A stretch of 64,000 nucleotides of DNA, taken from assembly GCF_902686445.1 (NCBI RefSeq), contig NC_062228.1:66630648-66694647 (forward strand), given 5' to 3'. Below the pieces are notes generated by a model. The model ran no database searches. It was given only the letters and a program-made list of their open reading frames with translations, and had not been told where the DNA came from. Positions 34,858-46,218 of the stretch are shown piece after piece. Origin of the DNA: Sciurus carolinensis. Lineage: Eukaryota > Chordata > Mammalia > Rodentia > Sciuridae. How positions within the stretch are numbered: the stretch's first letter is position 1; the number at the start of each line of letters is the position of its first letter. The position numbers and the translations under genes are program-made.

Positions 34858-37800
34858 GCTGACCCGCAGTGCCCAACGTCTCTGGAGGGTAGATGGTGCA
34901 CAGGGAGGACTGCTCCAGGCCGACCCACAGTGCCCAACGTGCTATGCAGGGTAGAAGGTGCAACGGGAGGACTGCTACAGGCTGACCCACAGTGCCCAAG
35001 GTCTCTGGAGGGTAGATGGTGCACGGGGAGGACTGCTCTAGGTCAAACCACAGTGCCCAAGGTCTCTGGAGGGTAGATGGTGCACGGGGAGGACTGCTCT
35101 AGGCCGAACCGCAGTGCCCAAGGTCTCTGGAGGGTAGATGGTGCATGGGGAGGACTGCTGCATGCCGACCCGCAGTGCACATGGTCTCTGGCGGGAAGAT
35201 GGTGCACGGGGAGGACTAGTCCAGGCCGACCCGCAGTACCCAATGTCCTCTGGAGGTAGATGGTGCACAGGGAGGACTGCTCCAGGCCGACCCGCAGTGC
35301 CCAACGTCTTTGGAGTTAGATGGTGCTCGGGGAGGACTGCTGCAGGCCGACCTGCAGTGACCAAGGTCTCTGGAGGTAGATGGTGCACGGGGAGGACTGC
35401 TCCATGCCGACCCGCAGTGCCCAACGTCCTCTGGAGGTAGATGGTGCACAGGGAGGACTGCTGCAGGCTGACCCGCAGTGACCAAAGTCTCTGGAGGTAG
35501 ATGGTGCACGGGGAGGACTGCTCCATGCCGACCCGCAGTGCCCAATGTCTCTGGAGGGTAGATGGTGCAAGGAGAGGACTGCTGCAGGCCGACCCGCAGT
35601 GCCAAACATCCTCTGGAGGTAGATGGTGCACGGGGAGGACTGCTGCAGGCCGACCCGCAGTGCCCAACGTCTCTGGAGGGTAGATGGTGCACGGGGAGGA
35701 CTGCTCCAGGCCGACCCACAGTGCCCAACGTCCTCTGGAGGTAGATGGGGCACGGGGAGGACTGCTGCAGGCCGACCCGCAGTGCCAAACATCCTCTGGA
35801 GGTAGATGGGGCACGGGGAGGACTGCTGCAGGCCGACCCGCAGTGACCAAGGTCTCTGGAGGTAGATGGTGCACGGGGAGGACTGCTCCATGCCGACCCG
35901 CAGTGCCCAATGTCTCTGGAGGGTAGATGGTGCAAGGAGAGGACTGCTGCAGGCCGACCCGCAGTGCCCAACAATTCTGGAGGGTAGATGGTACACGGGG
36001 AGGACTGCTCCAGGCCAACCCGCAGTGCACAACGTCAGTGGAGGTAGATGGTGCACGGGGAGGACTGCTCCTGGCCGACCCACAGTGCCCAACGTCCTCT
36101 GGAGTGTAGATGGTGCACGGGTAGGACTGCTGCAGGCCGACCCGCAGTGCCCAACGTCTCTGGGGGGTATATGGTGGATGGGGAGGACTGTTCCAGGTCG
36201 ACCCACAGTGCCCAACGTCCTCTGGAGGGTAGATGATGCACGGGGAGGACTGCTGCTGGCCGACCCGCAGTGCCCATCGTCCTCTGGAGGTAAATGTGCA
36301 TGGGGAGGACTGCTGCAGGCCGACCCGCAGTGCCCATCGTCTCTGGGGGGTATATGGTGGATGGGGAGGACTGCCGCAGGCCGACCCGCAGTGCCCAACG
36401 TCCTCTGGAGGGTAGATGGTGCACGGGGAGGACTGCTGCAGGCTGACCCGCAGTGCCCATCGTCTCTGGGGGGTATATGGTGGACGGGGAGGACTGTTCC
36501 AGGTCGACCCACAGTGGCTAACGTCTCTGGAGGGTAGATGGTGCACGGGTAGGACTGCTGCAGGCCGACCTTCAGTGCCCAACGTCTCTGGGGGGTATAT
36601 GATGGACGGGGAGGACTGTTCCAGGTCGACCCACAGTGGCTAACGTCTCTGGAGGGTAGATGGTGCACGGGGAGGACTGCTGCAGGCTGACCCGCAGTGC
36701 CCAACGTCCTATGGACGTAGATGGTGAAGTGGAGGACTGCTCCATGCCGACCGGCAGTGCCCAACATCCTCTGGAGGGTAGATGGTGCATGGGGAGGACT
36801 GCTGCAGGCTGACCCGCAGAGTCCAAATTCTCTGGAGGGTAGATGGTGCACGGGGAGGACTGCTGCAGGCCGACCCGCAGTGCCCAACGTCTCTGGAGGG
36901 TAGATGGTGCATGGGGAGGACTGCTGCATGCCAACCCGCTGTGCCAAAGGTCTTTGGAGGTAGATGGTGCACGGGGAGCACTGCTGCAGGCCTACCCACT
37001 GTGTCCAACCTCCTTGGATGGTAGATGGTGCACGGCGAGGAATGCTGCAGGCTGACCCGCAGTGTCCAACGTCCTCTGGAGGTAGATGGTGCATGGGGAG
37101 GAGTGCTGCAGGCTGACCCACTGTGCCCAGCCTCCTTAGATGGTAGATGGTGCACGGCGAGGACTGCTCCATGCCGACCCACAGTGCCCAACGTCCTCTG
37201 GAGGTAGATGGTGCACGTGGAGGACTGCTCCAGGCCGACCCGCAGTGCCCAACATCCTCTGGATGTAGATGGTGCTCGGGGAGGACTGCTCCAGGCCGAC
37301 CCGCAGTGCCAAAGGTCTCTGGCGGTAGATGGTGCAAAAGGAGGACTGCTGCAGGCCGACCTGCAGTGCCAAAGGTCTCTGGAGGTAGATGGTGCATGGG
37401 GAGGATTGCTGCAGGCCGACCCGCAGTGCCAAAGGTCTCTGGAGGTAGATTGTGCATGGGGAGGACTGCTGCAGGCCGACCCGCAGTTCCAAAGTTCTCT
37501 GGAGGTAGATGGTGCAAGAGGAGGACTGCTGCAGGCTGACCCGCAGTGCCCAACATCCTCTGGAGGAAGATGGTGCACGGAGAGCACTGCTGCAGGCTGA
37601 CCCACTGTGCCCAACCTCCTTAGATGGTAGATGGTGCACGGCGAGGACTGCTCCATGCCGACCCGCAGTGCCCAACGTCCTCTGGAGGTAGATGGTGCAC
37701 GGGGAGGACTGCTCCATGCCGACCCGCAGTGCCCGACATCCTCTGGAGGTAGATGGTGCACGGGGAGGACTACTCCATGCCGACCCGCAGTGCCCAACGT

Positions 37801-37970
37801 CCTCTGGAGGGTAGATGGTGCATGGGGAGGACTGCTGCAGGCCAACCCGCAGTGCCCAACATCCTCTGGAGGTAGATGGTGCACGGCGAGGACTGCTCCA
37901 TGCCGACCCGCAGTGCCCAAAATCCTCTGGAGGTAGATGGTGCACGGGGAGGACTGCTGCAGACCGTGGA
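34858..37970 (+). repeat. Minisatellite C, 61-bp unit, about 51 copies
   Basis: Head-to-tail units: gtagatggtgcacggggagg, then actgctgcaggccgacccgc and agtgcccaacgtcctctggag. Most units are 61 bases, some 62. Sixty-one is not a multiple of three, so each unit is read in all three frames in turn. This makes long spurious frames (746 and 514 codons, minus strand) and a ladder of 60-codon frames on the plus strand that are exactly 183 bases, or three units, long. It lies upstream of the ZNF544 exon. Confidence 0.97.
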
Positions 37971-38764
37971 GCAGCAACTATGCAGCAACCACAATAGCAC
38001 CAACTTGACAGGTGCACTCATGGGAGGTACCAGGCCAAGGTCAAACCCGCAACGCCACATGCTGGTCTCAGAACTGATGAGAACCGGGACGGGGAGCAGA
38101 GGGTGTCCCCAGACAGGGCCGTGGCTGTGGACCGGCTCTGCCTCTTGATGGTGGAGGCCGCTGTGCAGAGCAGCCTGACAGACCGCACAGGACCAGACAC
38201 ATGGTGCGCCGCGGCAGCACACTGGACAGGCCTGTTGCAGCACACCAGAGCGACTGCCTGGCCTCCGAGCCGGGCACACTGCTGGGTGAAGGGGAGCAGG
38301 CTGCCCCCACACTCTCCCACCCGTCCATCTGAGCTTGTTTCAAAATGAAGTTAAAGAACGTCATGCAGCGCATGACAGCTCCCAGGGGACATTCTCGAAA
38401 GGACGAGACTATAGAGAAAGGAGAGCGCAGCCGTGGTGGCCAAGGACAGGGACCGGGTGTGGGCTGATATGGACAGGGCAGCGCAGGGTCTTTCTTGACT
38501 GCAGTGGTGGTTACGCACCACGTATGGGGGTAAAGCTGCCCAAAATCTCTCTCTCACACACACACGCATGTAGGCCAAAAGCAGTGGACGCTGAGTGCGG
38601 CGGGATCTGGCAAGATGCAGATCAGTGCCAGCGCCCTGCAGGGAGACGCCATCCTTTGCGGAAGTTGTGTGAAGGCACCTAAGTTGACCATTGCAGGTGC
38701 GGAGGTTGCACTGGTTCTTCAGACCTCCTCTGGTCTAGATCATTTCAAAATAGTTTTAAAAATC
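37971..38764. other. Sequence flanking minisatellite C
   Basis: GC-moderate to GC-rich, with frames of about 75-180 codons that have no recognised domain. Some run on from the minisatellite. No exon is supported. Confidence 0.45.
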
Positions 38765-39090
38765 ACATGGATTTTAAAAGTCTGATTTTAATTGACAAAC
38801 AGATGGAACATACTTATGTGCAATATGCTGTTCTTAAGTGTCCATCGGCTGTAGAACCGCTAAATCGAGGTGACTGACATACATTACCATACACCACTTT
38901 CGTGTGGTGAGAACACTTAAAATCTACTTCCTTGGCAATTTGCAAGAACTCAACACATCGCTATTAACTATAGTCACCACGTGTATAGAGCACACGGATT
39001 TTAGGTCCCTTGCACCAAGAGTGAAGCTGTGGACAGCTAACAGGAAAACAGGCAGCGGCCCTCCCGGCAGCCCCTACTACCACCCTGCCT
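38765..39090 (+). mobile_element. LINE-1 3'UTR fragment (L1M type)
   Basis: It carries aattgacaaacagatggaac, then gtggtgagaacacttaaaatc, then attaactatagtcaccacg, the order seen in old mammalian L1 3'UTRs. Confidence 0.7.
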
Positions 39091-39239
39091 GCAGAGCCTT
39101 CCTGCCAGCTTCTCACAGGTCCACTCACGCTACGGCATCTGCAAGAGCGTCATCAGGGATCAAACCCTCCGGAAGTGCAGCGTCATGTGCATCCCCAGTG
39201 CCAATAGCAAATTCCACTGTAGCTGACCTCTAGTTTAAA

Positions 39240-39271
39240 GAGGGTCAGGGTCAGGGTCAGGGTCAGGGTCC
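39240..39271 (+). repeat. (GGGTCA)n hexamer repeat, about five copies
   Basis: A perfect short array ending in ggtccgg. It resembles but is not the telomere repeat TTAGGG. Confidence 0.9.
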
Positions 39272-39872
39272 GGCACCGAGCTCGCACCTTTCCAGGTGCA
39301 GGGGTTGCGTTGGTTCTTAGGCTTGCACTCCCAGGCTCAAGAGGAAGCTGGGCACCAGCACAAGACTCAGCAGGTTCACACTACAGAGGAACAACTAAGT
39401 GAGCCAGAACCCAGGACCAGGGGCTCTGGCTCCGACCAGATACAGCAGTACCACCAGCATATGGAACAAAGTCCGAGTCAGTCCTTTCAACGTTCCCTGG
39501 ACAGAGCAGATCCAGGTACATAATGCAGCCTGACATATTCAAAATCATTCACTAAACTCGACTTGATCTGTCAAGTTCTATGTGCTCAGGTTTCCCTCAT
39601 AATTCCGTTAAGTCACTGAGTTTCTGCATCGTTTTTGCTAAGGCTTCTCATCCACAAATACGCAAGAGTGCTGACTGTTCCTGTGGCCCTGCGGCCATCA
39701 CTGAAGATGGCCCCACCAAGGTCCCACGGCACCTGACGCTCTCCGTCCCTTGGTCCTTACCTGCTTTCACCGACAGCTGAGCCTGACCCACCCCCTTTCC
39801 TTTACAACTTCCCAGATGAAGGTGGAAACTTTAGTTGTTTACATTTTTCTCAATCTCAAAGTGTCTTTCTAG
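39272..39872. other. Intergenic stretch, nothing identified
   Basis: Non-repetitive sequence with frames of up to 75 codons and no domain. Confidence 0.45.
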
Positions 39873-40010
39873 GGCTGAGGCTGGGGCTCAGTGGTACAGC
39901 ACTTGCCTAGCATGTGTGAGGCCCTGGGTTTGATCCTCAGCACTGCATAAAAATAGACAAATAAAATAAAGGTATTGTGTCCATCTACAACTAAAAATAT
40001 TTAAAAACAA
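39873..40010 (+). mobile_element. ID SINE
   Basis: agggctgaggctggggctcag, gcacttgcctagcatgtgtg, gggtttgatcctcagcactg, then ggtattgtgtccatctacaac and an A-rich tail. Confidence 0.92.
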
Positions 40011-40408
40011 AAACAAAACAAACAATTAGGAAAAAACCTTACTCTTTCAGTTCTCGAGGTCAGAAGTCTGACACTAGCCTTGCTGGCTAAAGCCACCATG
40101 CGAGCAGGATAAGCCCCAGTGCCACCTCTGCTAGATCTAGAGGAGGTCCACCCTCTTGAGGCCGCAGGACAGCTGGCCTCTCTAGGTCTGCAGGATGCCC
40201 ACAGCCACAATCTTGCCACTCGCCTTTATTTCCAACACCTGACTTTTGCTCCCTCTTATCTGGACCCTGTGACGACTCTGGGTTCACCTGGATCATGCAG
40301 GACGATCTTTCCACCTTGAAATCCTCTAACTTAATCATAGCTGCAAAGATCCTTTTGCTAAGTAACCTAGTATACTGACATGTTTCAAAGATTGGGACGT
40401 GGGTAGGT

Positions 40409-40411
<3 letters not shown>

Positions 40412-40447
<36 letters not shown>
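40412..40447 (+). repeat. (TG)n microsatellite
   Basis: About 18 TG dinucleotides with slight imperfection at the ends, followed by a gcgtgcgtg transition. Confidence 0.95.
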
Positions 40448-40449
<2 letters not shown>

Positions 40450-40450
<1 letters not shown>

Positions 40451-40600
40451 CGTGGTGCAGAGGACTGAACCCAGGGATGCTCTACCACCAGTCTTTTTTA
40501 TTTTGCTATAGAGTCTAAATTGCCAGGCTGAACCTGTGATATTACTGCCTCAGTCTCCCGAGTTGCTAGGGTTATAGCCTGCACCACCATACCCAGTGGA
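40450..40600 (-). mobile_element. Composite SINE, antisense
   Basis: gaggactgaacccagggatgc, then ttgctatagagtctaaattgc, then gcctcagtctcccgagttgc. Confidence 0.8.
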
Positions 40601-40689
40601 CAGATTTTGCAAACCATTATTCTGCCTACTAAAAACATTGAATTTTACTTTTTATACAGAAAACCTGTTCTGCTTTAGAAGTCATTTCC

Positions 40690-40920
40690 TGCTGGGCAGT
40701 GAGGCACTTCTGTAATCCCAGCAGCTCAGGAGGCAGTGGCAGGAGACTCTCAAGTTCAAAGCCAGTCTCAGTAATCTAGTGAGGACCTAAGCAACTTAGC
40801 AAGACACTATTCTCAAAATAAACAAAATTTTAAAATATATAAGGAGGCCTGGGTATGTGGCTCAGTGTTAAGCCTCACTGGGTTCAATCCCTGATATCAA
40901 AAACAAAACAAACAAACCAA
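40690..40920 (+). mobile_element. Composite B1-like/ID SINE
   Basis: ctgctgggcagtgaggcac, tgtaatcccagcagctcagg, then gtatgtggctcagtgttaagc and gggttcaatccctgatatc. Part of it (40740-40880) is duplicated at 41866-42003. Confidence 0.88.
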
Positions 40921-41215
40921 ACAACATTCCTAAGGCTGCTTCAAACAAACAAAATATTTACATAACAATTGCTACCAATTAACAATAACACTTTAGATTG
41001 GAAAAAAGGTTTAAAAGTCTTATTTCTTTATTAAAGCCATCATAGATGAAACATAAAGAATATAATTTTTAAAAAATCAACACATATCTATGATATAAAG
41101 AGTTGCAAAAACAAAAGAAAGAAAATGATTTCTTGTGTCAAAAAGGGAATGCTGTGGACTATTGCATATCTTTCCAGAAATGTTACTGTGTCTAAAAGCA
41201 TGCATTTCTTTTACT

Positions 41216-41219
<4 letters not shown>

Positions 41220-41248
<29 letters not shown>

Positions 41249-41323
41249 TGGTATTGGGGATCGAACTCAGGGACTTGTGCTTGCAGTGCAAGCACTCTAC
41301 CAACTGAGCTATCTCCCCAGCCC
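41220..41323 (-). mobile_element. Young ID SINE with target duplication
   Basis: A long T-run on the left is its poly(A) tail in antisense. An 18-bp duplication, gcatttcttttacttctt, flanks it at 41202-41219 and 41324-41341. It shares the ccaactgagctatctcccc variant with the copy at 24649. Confidence 0.95.
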
Positions 41324-41689
41324 GCATTTCTTTTACTTCTTATAATACAAATATTTTCTTCATCTTCACATATGCAAACATACAAATGGAATTAGGAAAC
41401 CTGTCTGGTGGCTTTTTTTCCCACTTACATTTCTTGGACTGTGTTACACAGCCACACATATACATTGACTGTGTTCTTTTCTGTGGCTATCTGTGAATTA
41501 ATCCATTCCATATATGTACCATGATTTATTTTGAATGACATATAGGTTTGTTTTTTGGCTGTGAAAAACAATGGATCTGGGGATGCTTGCCTAGCATGCA
41601 GGAGGAGCCAAGTTCAATGCCCTGCAACTCAAAACAAGCAAACCTCTTTGTACCTAGATTTTGCACATTTGTGTATTTTTTTCTTTTTT

Positions 41690-41862
41690 TCTTCCAGTAC
41701 TGGGGACTGACCCAGTGGTGCTGTATCACTGGGCCACATCCTCACCCCTTTTTATTTTTTTTATTTTGAGACAGGGTCTCAGTAAATTGCTAAGGCTGGT
41801 CTGGAACTTGCAATCCTTTTGTGTTGGCCTCACGAGTCACTGGGGTTACAAGTCTCAGTCCC
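41690..41862 (-). mobile_element. Composite SINE, antisense
   Basis: cttccagtactggggactgac, then gagacagggtctcagtaaattgc, then ggggttacaagt. It stops at the duplicated segment that follows. Confidence 0.8.
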
Positions 41863-41865
41863 CTG

Positions 41866-42003
41866 CAGGAGACTCTCAAGTTCAAAGCCAGTCTCAGTAA
41901 TCTAGTGAGGACCTAAGCAACTTAGCAAGACACTATTCTCAAAATAAACAAAATTTTAAAATATATAAGGCCTGGGTATGTGGCTCAGTGTTAAGCCTCA
42001 CTG
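41866..42003 (+). repeat. Duplicate of 40740-40880
   Basis: This 138-base segment matches 40740-40880 without any mismatch that I could see, apart from a 3-base deletion (gag) after atataag. Both share private features of the SINE copy (cagtaatctagtgaggacc), so this is a local duplication and not a second insertion. It ends abruptly inside the ID half. Confidence 0.85.
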
Positions 42004-42162
42004 TTGCCATTTGCACCTGTATGCCTCCAGCCAGCAAAGTGCAAAATAGGCCCAGTTCCTTTTCACATCTGAACACAATGTACTGTTAAAAAATTGTTGA
42101 TTCCCCTAAATCTAATCTACTTCAATAAAAGACCACAGATTTATTTTTTTGAGTTTGAAAAA

Positions 42163-42526
42163 TGTCGCTCCCGCCAGCAAGAACGACCCGGAGACGTGAT
42201 GGGTGGCAAACTTCCCTATTAACAGCTGATTCTTCTTTTTATTTCTTCCTCTTTTAGGGAAGTTATTGTCACTTATATAGGTTATATCAACTAATTAGAA
42301 TATTCATGATATGTGGGGAGAAGATAGACGTATATGGGTATAACTTGAAGCACCTAAGAATCACGCAAGAATCATGCAGAGGCCCTGACCAATTACTGAG
42401 ACTTCCTCAAGGTGAAGTTAGTTGTATACGTGCAGAATAGCAGTTTTTCAACCTCACTGGCAGCTTGCCAGGCGCCATCTTGGCCAGGCTCCACCTAGGG
42501 CCAGGGGTCCGGCCGAAACCCCGACA
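42163..42526 (-). repeat. 3' LTR of the young element
   Basis: Identical to the 5' LTR over all 364 bases in a line-by-line comparison. TATATAAG lies at 42272-42279 and AATAAA at 42238-42243 on the minus strand. Confidence 0.95.
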
Positions 42527-42547
42527 GTTCCCCCTTTTTTCTTTTAA
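42527..42547 (-). other. Polypurine tract of the young element
   Basis: On the minus strand AAAAGAAAAAAGGGGGAAC stands directly against the 3' LTR. Confidence 0.8.
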
Positions 42548-42559
42548 AAGAAAAGCTCG

Positions 42560-43420
42560 GGACCAAGCCTGTCTTAGGCGGAGTGGTCAACTACCGTCCT
42601 TACCCGTCATCGGATAACTGTAGAGCATGCTACAGCTCCTGTCTTAGGTTGGTACGGCGTTACCTACTACCTTACCCGTCTGGTCAATGGTCCAGCCTCG
42701 CGAGCCACACTTGTGGGGAGCTGTCGGCCTCTAGGGCAGCCATGGCCTGATGGAAGGTGATACGATCTCTAACTTGATCTCGGCGCATGCGCATGATAAG
42801 GCGTGTGAGGAAGATAACAGTAATAACCATGAACATACAAAAGGCTCCCATACCTGCCCATTGCTTACAAAGCTGAAAGAGGAGGATAGCCAACTTAGCA
42901 CTTCGGACATAGGGGCTACATTAACTCTAGTAGCATTGAGACTAACAATTTGAGATCTAAGAATAGCAGTAAGATTATCAAATGTATAAGACCAATTTGT
43001 TTGTAGCTGAGCAGACAAGATTCTAGACAAGTTTGCTGCATAGCTAAGGTTATGGTAAGCTACAGGTGTAACGCACAGTCCCGCCAGATGTTAAATACAT
43101 TCCACGTTTAACAGTTCCTGTAAAATGTCCATTTGTTCTTGAAGTAAGTCCACTCGCTGGTTCATAAGGAGTATGCCTGCTGTTAGATGTTGGTTTAGGG
43201 TCTCTTTAGTCTGTAAGGCTGCAGCTATATTTTCGGTCAAGTGATTGACTGCTGTTGCTGTAGGTATGGCAGTTGCTAGTGCTGCTGTTGCAGAAACCAC
43301 TATTGCAGTGACCATAGCCGCTGTGATGTCAAATTCTCTCCTGTTTCTTGATAGTAACACTGGCAATTTTGCATCTGTAACAGAGACTGGGACTGGTAGG
43401 AAGGTAGGAACACACATTAA
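42560..43420 (-). pseudogene. env remnant (TM part) of the young element
   Basis: A frame at 43091-43417 has a basic RNRREFD cleavage-like site followed by a hydrophobic alanine/valine stretch and a helix with LTENIAAALQT, as in the TM fusion region of the older provirus. Another frame at 42684-43030 carries a membrane span followed by RLIMRMRRDQ. The two are in different frames, and no surface subunit is present. Confidence 0.75.
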
Positions 43421-43479
43421 GTCTGCCAGCAGGAACCTAGAAGCATTTTAGCACAAATCTAAAGTACAATTGAAAGAAG

Positions 43480-45480
43480 CAGTTGTTTTGTTACATAGTT
43501 GAACTGTTCCTCCTAAGAGACTAAAAAGAGGTAGTAAGTTAGTTTATTCCGTGGAAACACACAAACTGAGCCGCAGCTCCAGTAAAGCACCGAGTTACCC
43601 TTATTACCCAGAGTTAAAAAAAAAACCCCAAACAAAGAGACAAAGAGAAAGTTTATCTTTAGGGGACCTGAAGGTCTCCTCTATTCCCCCTTTTTGTTTA
43701 TAAAGAACATTTTTGAGGGTGAGATGTGTATGTTCAACAATACCTTGTTTTTGTGGGTTATAAGGTACATCTGTGGTTAGAGTTATTTTAATTTTAGTGA
43801 GGAATTGGTTCTTACCAATTTTAGTTTTTAAAGAAAAATTTAGACTTTATAACGTAGTACAATCTATAACAGTTGCTTAACCATAATTGTATAAACCCCT
43901 ATTTTTAAGACAATTGTTTTAAAGAATAAAACTTAAGAGACACAAAGTTAAGAGTAAATTAGTGTTTTTAAGAAATCCTTGTCATTTTACCATGTCATTT
44001 TACCATATAGATTAAACTTTGGCTTATATCAGAACATTAGTATTTCACCTTAGGAAAAACCTTAAATAGCTTTAGCTGTTTTACATACACACAACCAACT
44101 TAGTTACACATAGACTTGTTGAAACTTGTCCTTTATTACACACAGACTTTCTTATCCAGAAACATTTTCTTTTCCTTTTTATTAAATACATTTTTAAACC
44201 CAGAACCTTTTATTTTTTCTTTTTTATCTGTCGACCCCTTTTTGTTCACATTCTGAAGCAACTCTTATGAAATTTTTGAATTTAGATAAATCACCCTATT
44301 TTAATAAGATTAAATATTTTGTTGTTTATAGTACCCTTAATTGAAACACAGTTGAAACTTTTGGGACCCTTTATATGTAGAATTCCACTTGTTAGGACAT
44401 AACTCTTAGTAACCTTGTTTCTAGTTTAGTGAGGACATAAAGTAATTGTAAACCCTTTTATTTACCAACCTATGAAAACACCAATAATGTTTAAGTATGT
44501 TACCCCATGTAATTTGAGGAGTTAAAAGTACTTGATGTTATTTAACAATTAGCATTTCAACTTTGTAAATTAACCAGACGTCTCTACAAACACATTTGAG
44601 TAATCCCATACATGTTAACTCCAATTTATTTATTTTATAAAAACCAAGATATCAGACAAGTGTCCTGAACAGGATCTGCTGCCTCTTTCCTGTTGAAGAA
44701 AAGTCCTAGAAGCAATTGATATTAGACATTGTTTAACATTAACATTTCATTAGTTTGACCACCTGGAAACTTGCAAGTTATTTTTAAAAATATTTTACTT
44801 TTATTAGTTTACCCAATTTAAATTGAACCCTTTTAAATCACGTGAATAAAAGTATTTGGATCCATTTTTAAATTTTAATTTTAAGAGCTCTCAGTTTTGA
44901 TGCAGATAAGACATAACACCAGACAGTACGACATACAAATAACACAAAATCAAAGGCCTTGTAATTTATAGGTAAATGTTCATTGCAATGAAACAGCTGT
45001 TTAAAAAACTTCAGTTGAATAAAAAATAGAACTGATCAAAAATAAAATCATTAACCTAGGTATGTAGGATTAAAATTATGAGCTCAAAAATACAGCATTA
45101 AAGAAAAAAAACAAAACAAAACAAGAATCCTGAAGAATAAATCAGTTTTATGCAGCGGCCCAGGAATTTAAAACGGACACTTTTTTTCTTCTTTTCTTCT
45201 TATCTTTAGGTTACCCCCCTTTTCTCCTTGAGACGCTGTAGTCACATTCCAATGTGGCAGGGGGAGGGAGGATCACCCAGGACTTTACTTTTTAACCCCT
45301 TTTTTACCTGGTTGAGAAATCAGGTTAGGTTTGAATGCAGAAAATCACAAAACATTATTTTTTACTACTTTTAAGGAATGGAGCTGCTGAGCTCTCTGCC
45401 TAGGGGGACCCTCCCCTAAATTGATTTTTCTCTTTGTGCTCTGTTTGTGGTTTTATTTGTACTTTCTCCTTTTTTTTTTT
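43480..45480 (-). other. AT-rich noncoding interior of the young element
   Basis: Two kilobases with no frame of 60 codons on either strand, dominated by T-rich runs on the plus strand. The stretch at 43670-43800 resembles, loosely, the end of integrase in the older provirus (ctattccccctttttgttt and onward). The rest has no recognised homology. Such spacer DNA is known from other non-autonomous LTR elements, for example mouse ETn. Confidence 0.65.
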
Positions 45481-45568
45481 TTTTTTTTTTTCACTGCGCC
45501 ACTGCATATTTTTGTAAGCTCAACTCTTTTGAGTAACTCTTTTTTTTGTAACGCCTTTTTTTTGTCTT

Positions 45569-46043
45569 CTAGCTGCTGCCCTCCAATTCCCTTAATGCCT
45601 GTTGACTAATTGAACCAGCTTGAGAACACTTTGTTTCTTCACTAATTTTATTTAACTCCATTTCTGAGAGTCCCTCTTCGCTCTCATCAGAATCTGACTG
45701 AGTGCTAACAGAGCCCTTTTGTGACTCTTCTTTTACCTTTTCTAACACTTCCTCTCCCTGCGCAACTGCCTTTTGTAAAGCCTCCCGAGGGGAACGCAAA
45801 CAAGTTCTGACTAATGACCAAACTGCTAACGTCCCTGGGAGCGTTACCGGACAGCGCTTTAAATCTTCCCCCGGGTGTTCCCACTGTGGGATAGTTAACA
45901 ATCCTTCTTCCAGAAACCAAGGTGAAATCTCCTCTACCTGCTTTAAAAATGCCCAAGCAGTTTGTCTTTAAGGAAGTGCCGTTAGCTTTAAGAATTTCTT
46001 TCAAGGGACCTTCCATTCTACATCTAGCAACCTCGTTCCCCAT
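45569..46043 (-). pseudogene. gag N-terminal remnant of the young element
   Basis: An ATG at 46043 starts MGNEVARC, a myristoylation-type gag start, then LKEILKANG as in the older provirus. The frame is lost within about 40 codons and resumes in another frame at 45901 (MLTIPQWEHPGEDLK), with a T-cell-free acidic linker (SDSDESEEG). No capsid follows. The frameshift kills the gene. Confidence 0.75.
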
Positions 46044-46198
46044 TTTTTGAGGAAACTTTCACCTCTCGTTCCTAGGAACTTTATCACAATCACAATATTA
46101 TCGTCTCTAGGAAACCTCCCTGTCCACTGACAGATCTGGGTGCACACTTTCACCGATCCGTTGCTCACCTCACTCACCTCTCCGCGGCACGTAAGATT

Positions 46199-46216
46199 CC
46201 CGGGGCTTCAGCACCA
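46199..46216 (-). other. Primer binding site, tRNA-Phe type
   Basis: Directly after the 5' LTR the minus strand reads TGGTGCTGAAGCCCCGGG, close to the tRNA-Phe primer site TGGTGCCGAAACCCGGGA used by rodent IAP elements. Confidence 0.75.
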
Positions 46217-46218
46217 CT

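Noticed and set aside
35038..36582. 514-codon minus-strand frame
   Set aside because: Same minisatellite, same artefact. It overlaps the 746-codon frame in another phase.
35316..37556. 746-codon minus-strand frame
   Set aside because: It lies entirely in the 61-bp minisatellite. A 61-base period gives open frames in all phases, and there is no domain, splice context or start context.
39240..39271. Interstitial telomere repeat
   Set aside because: The unit is GGGTCA, not TTAGGG, and only about five copies are present.
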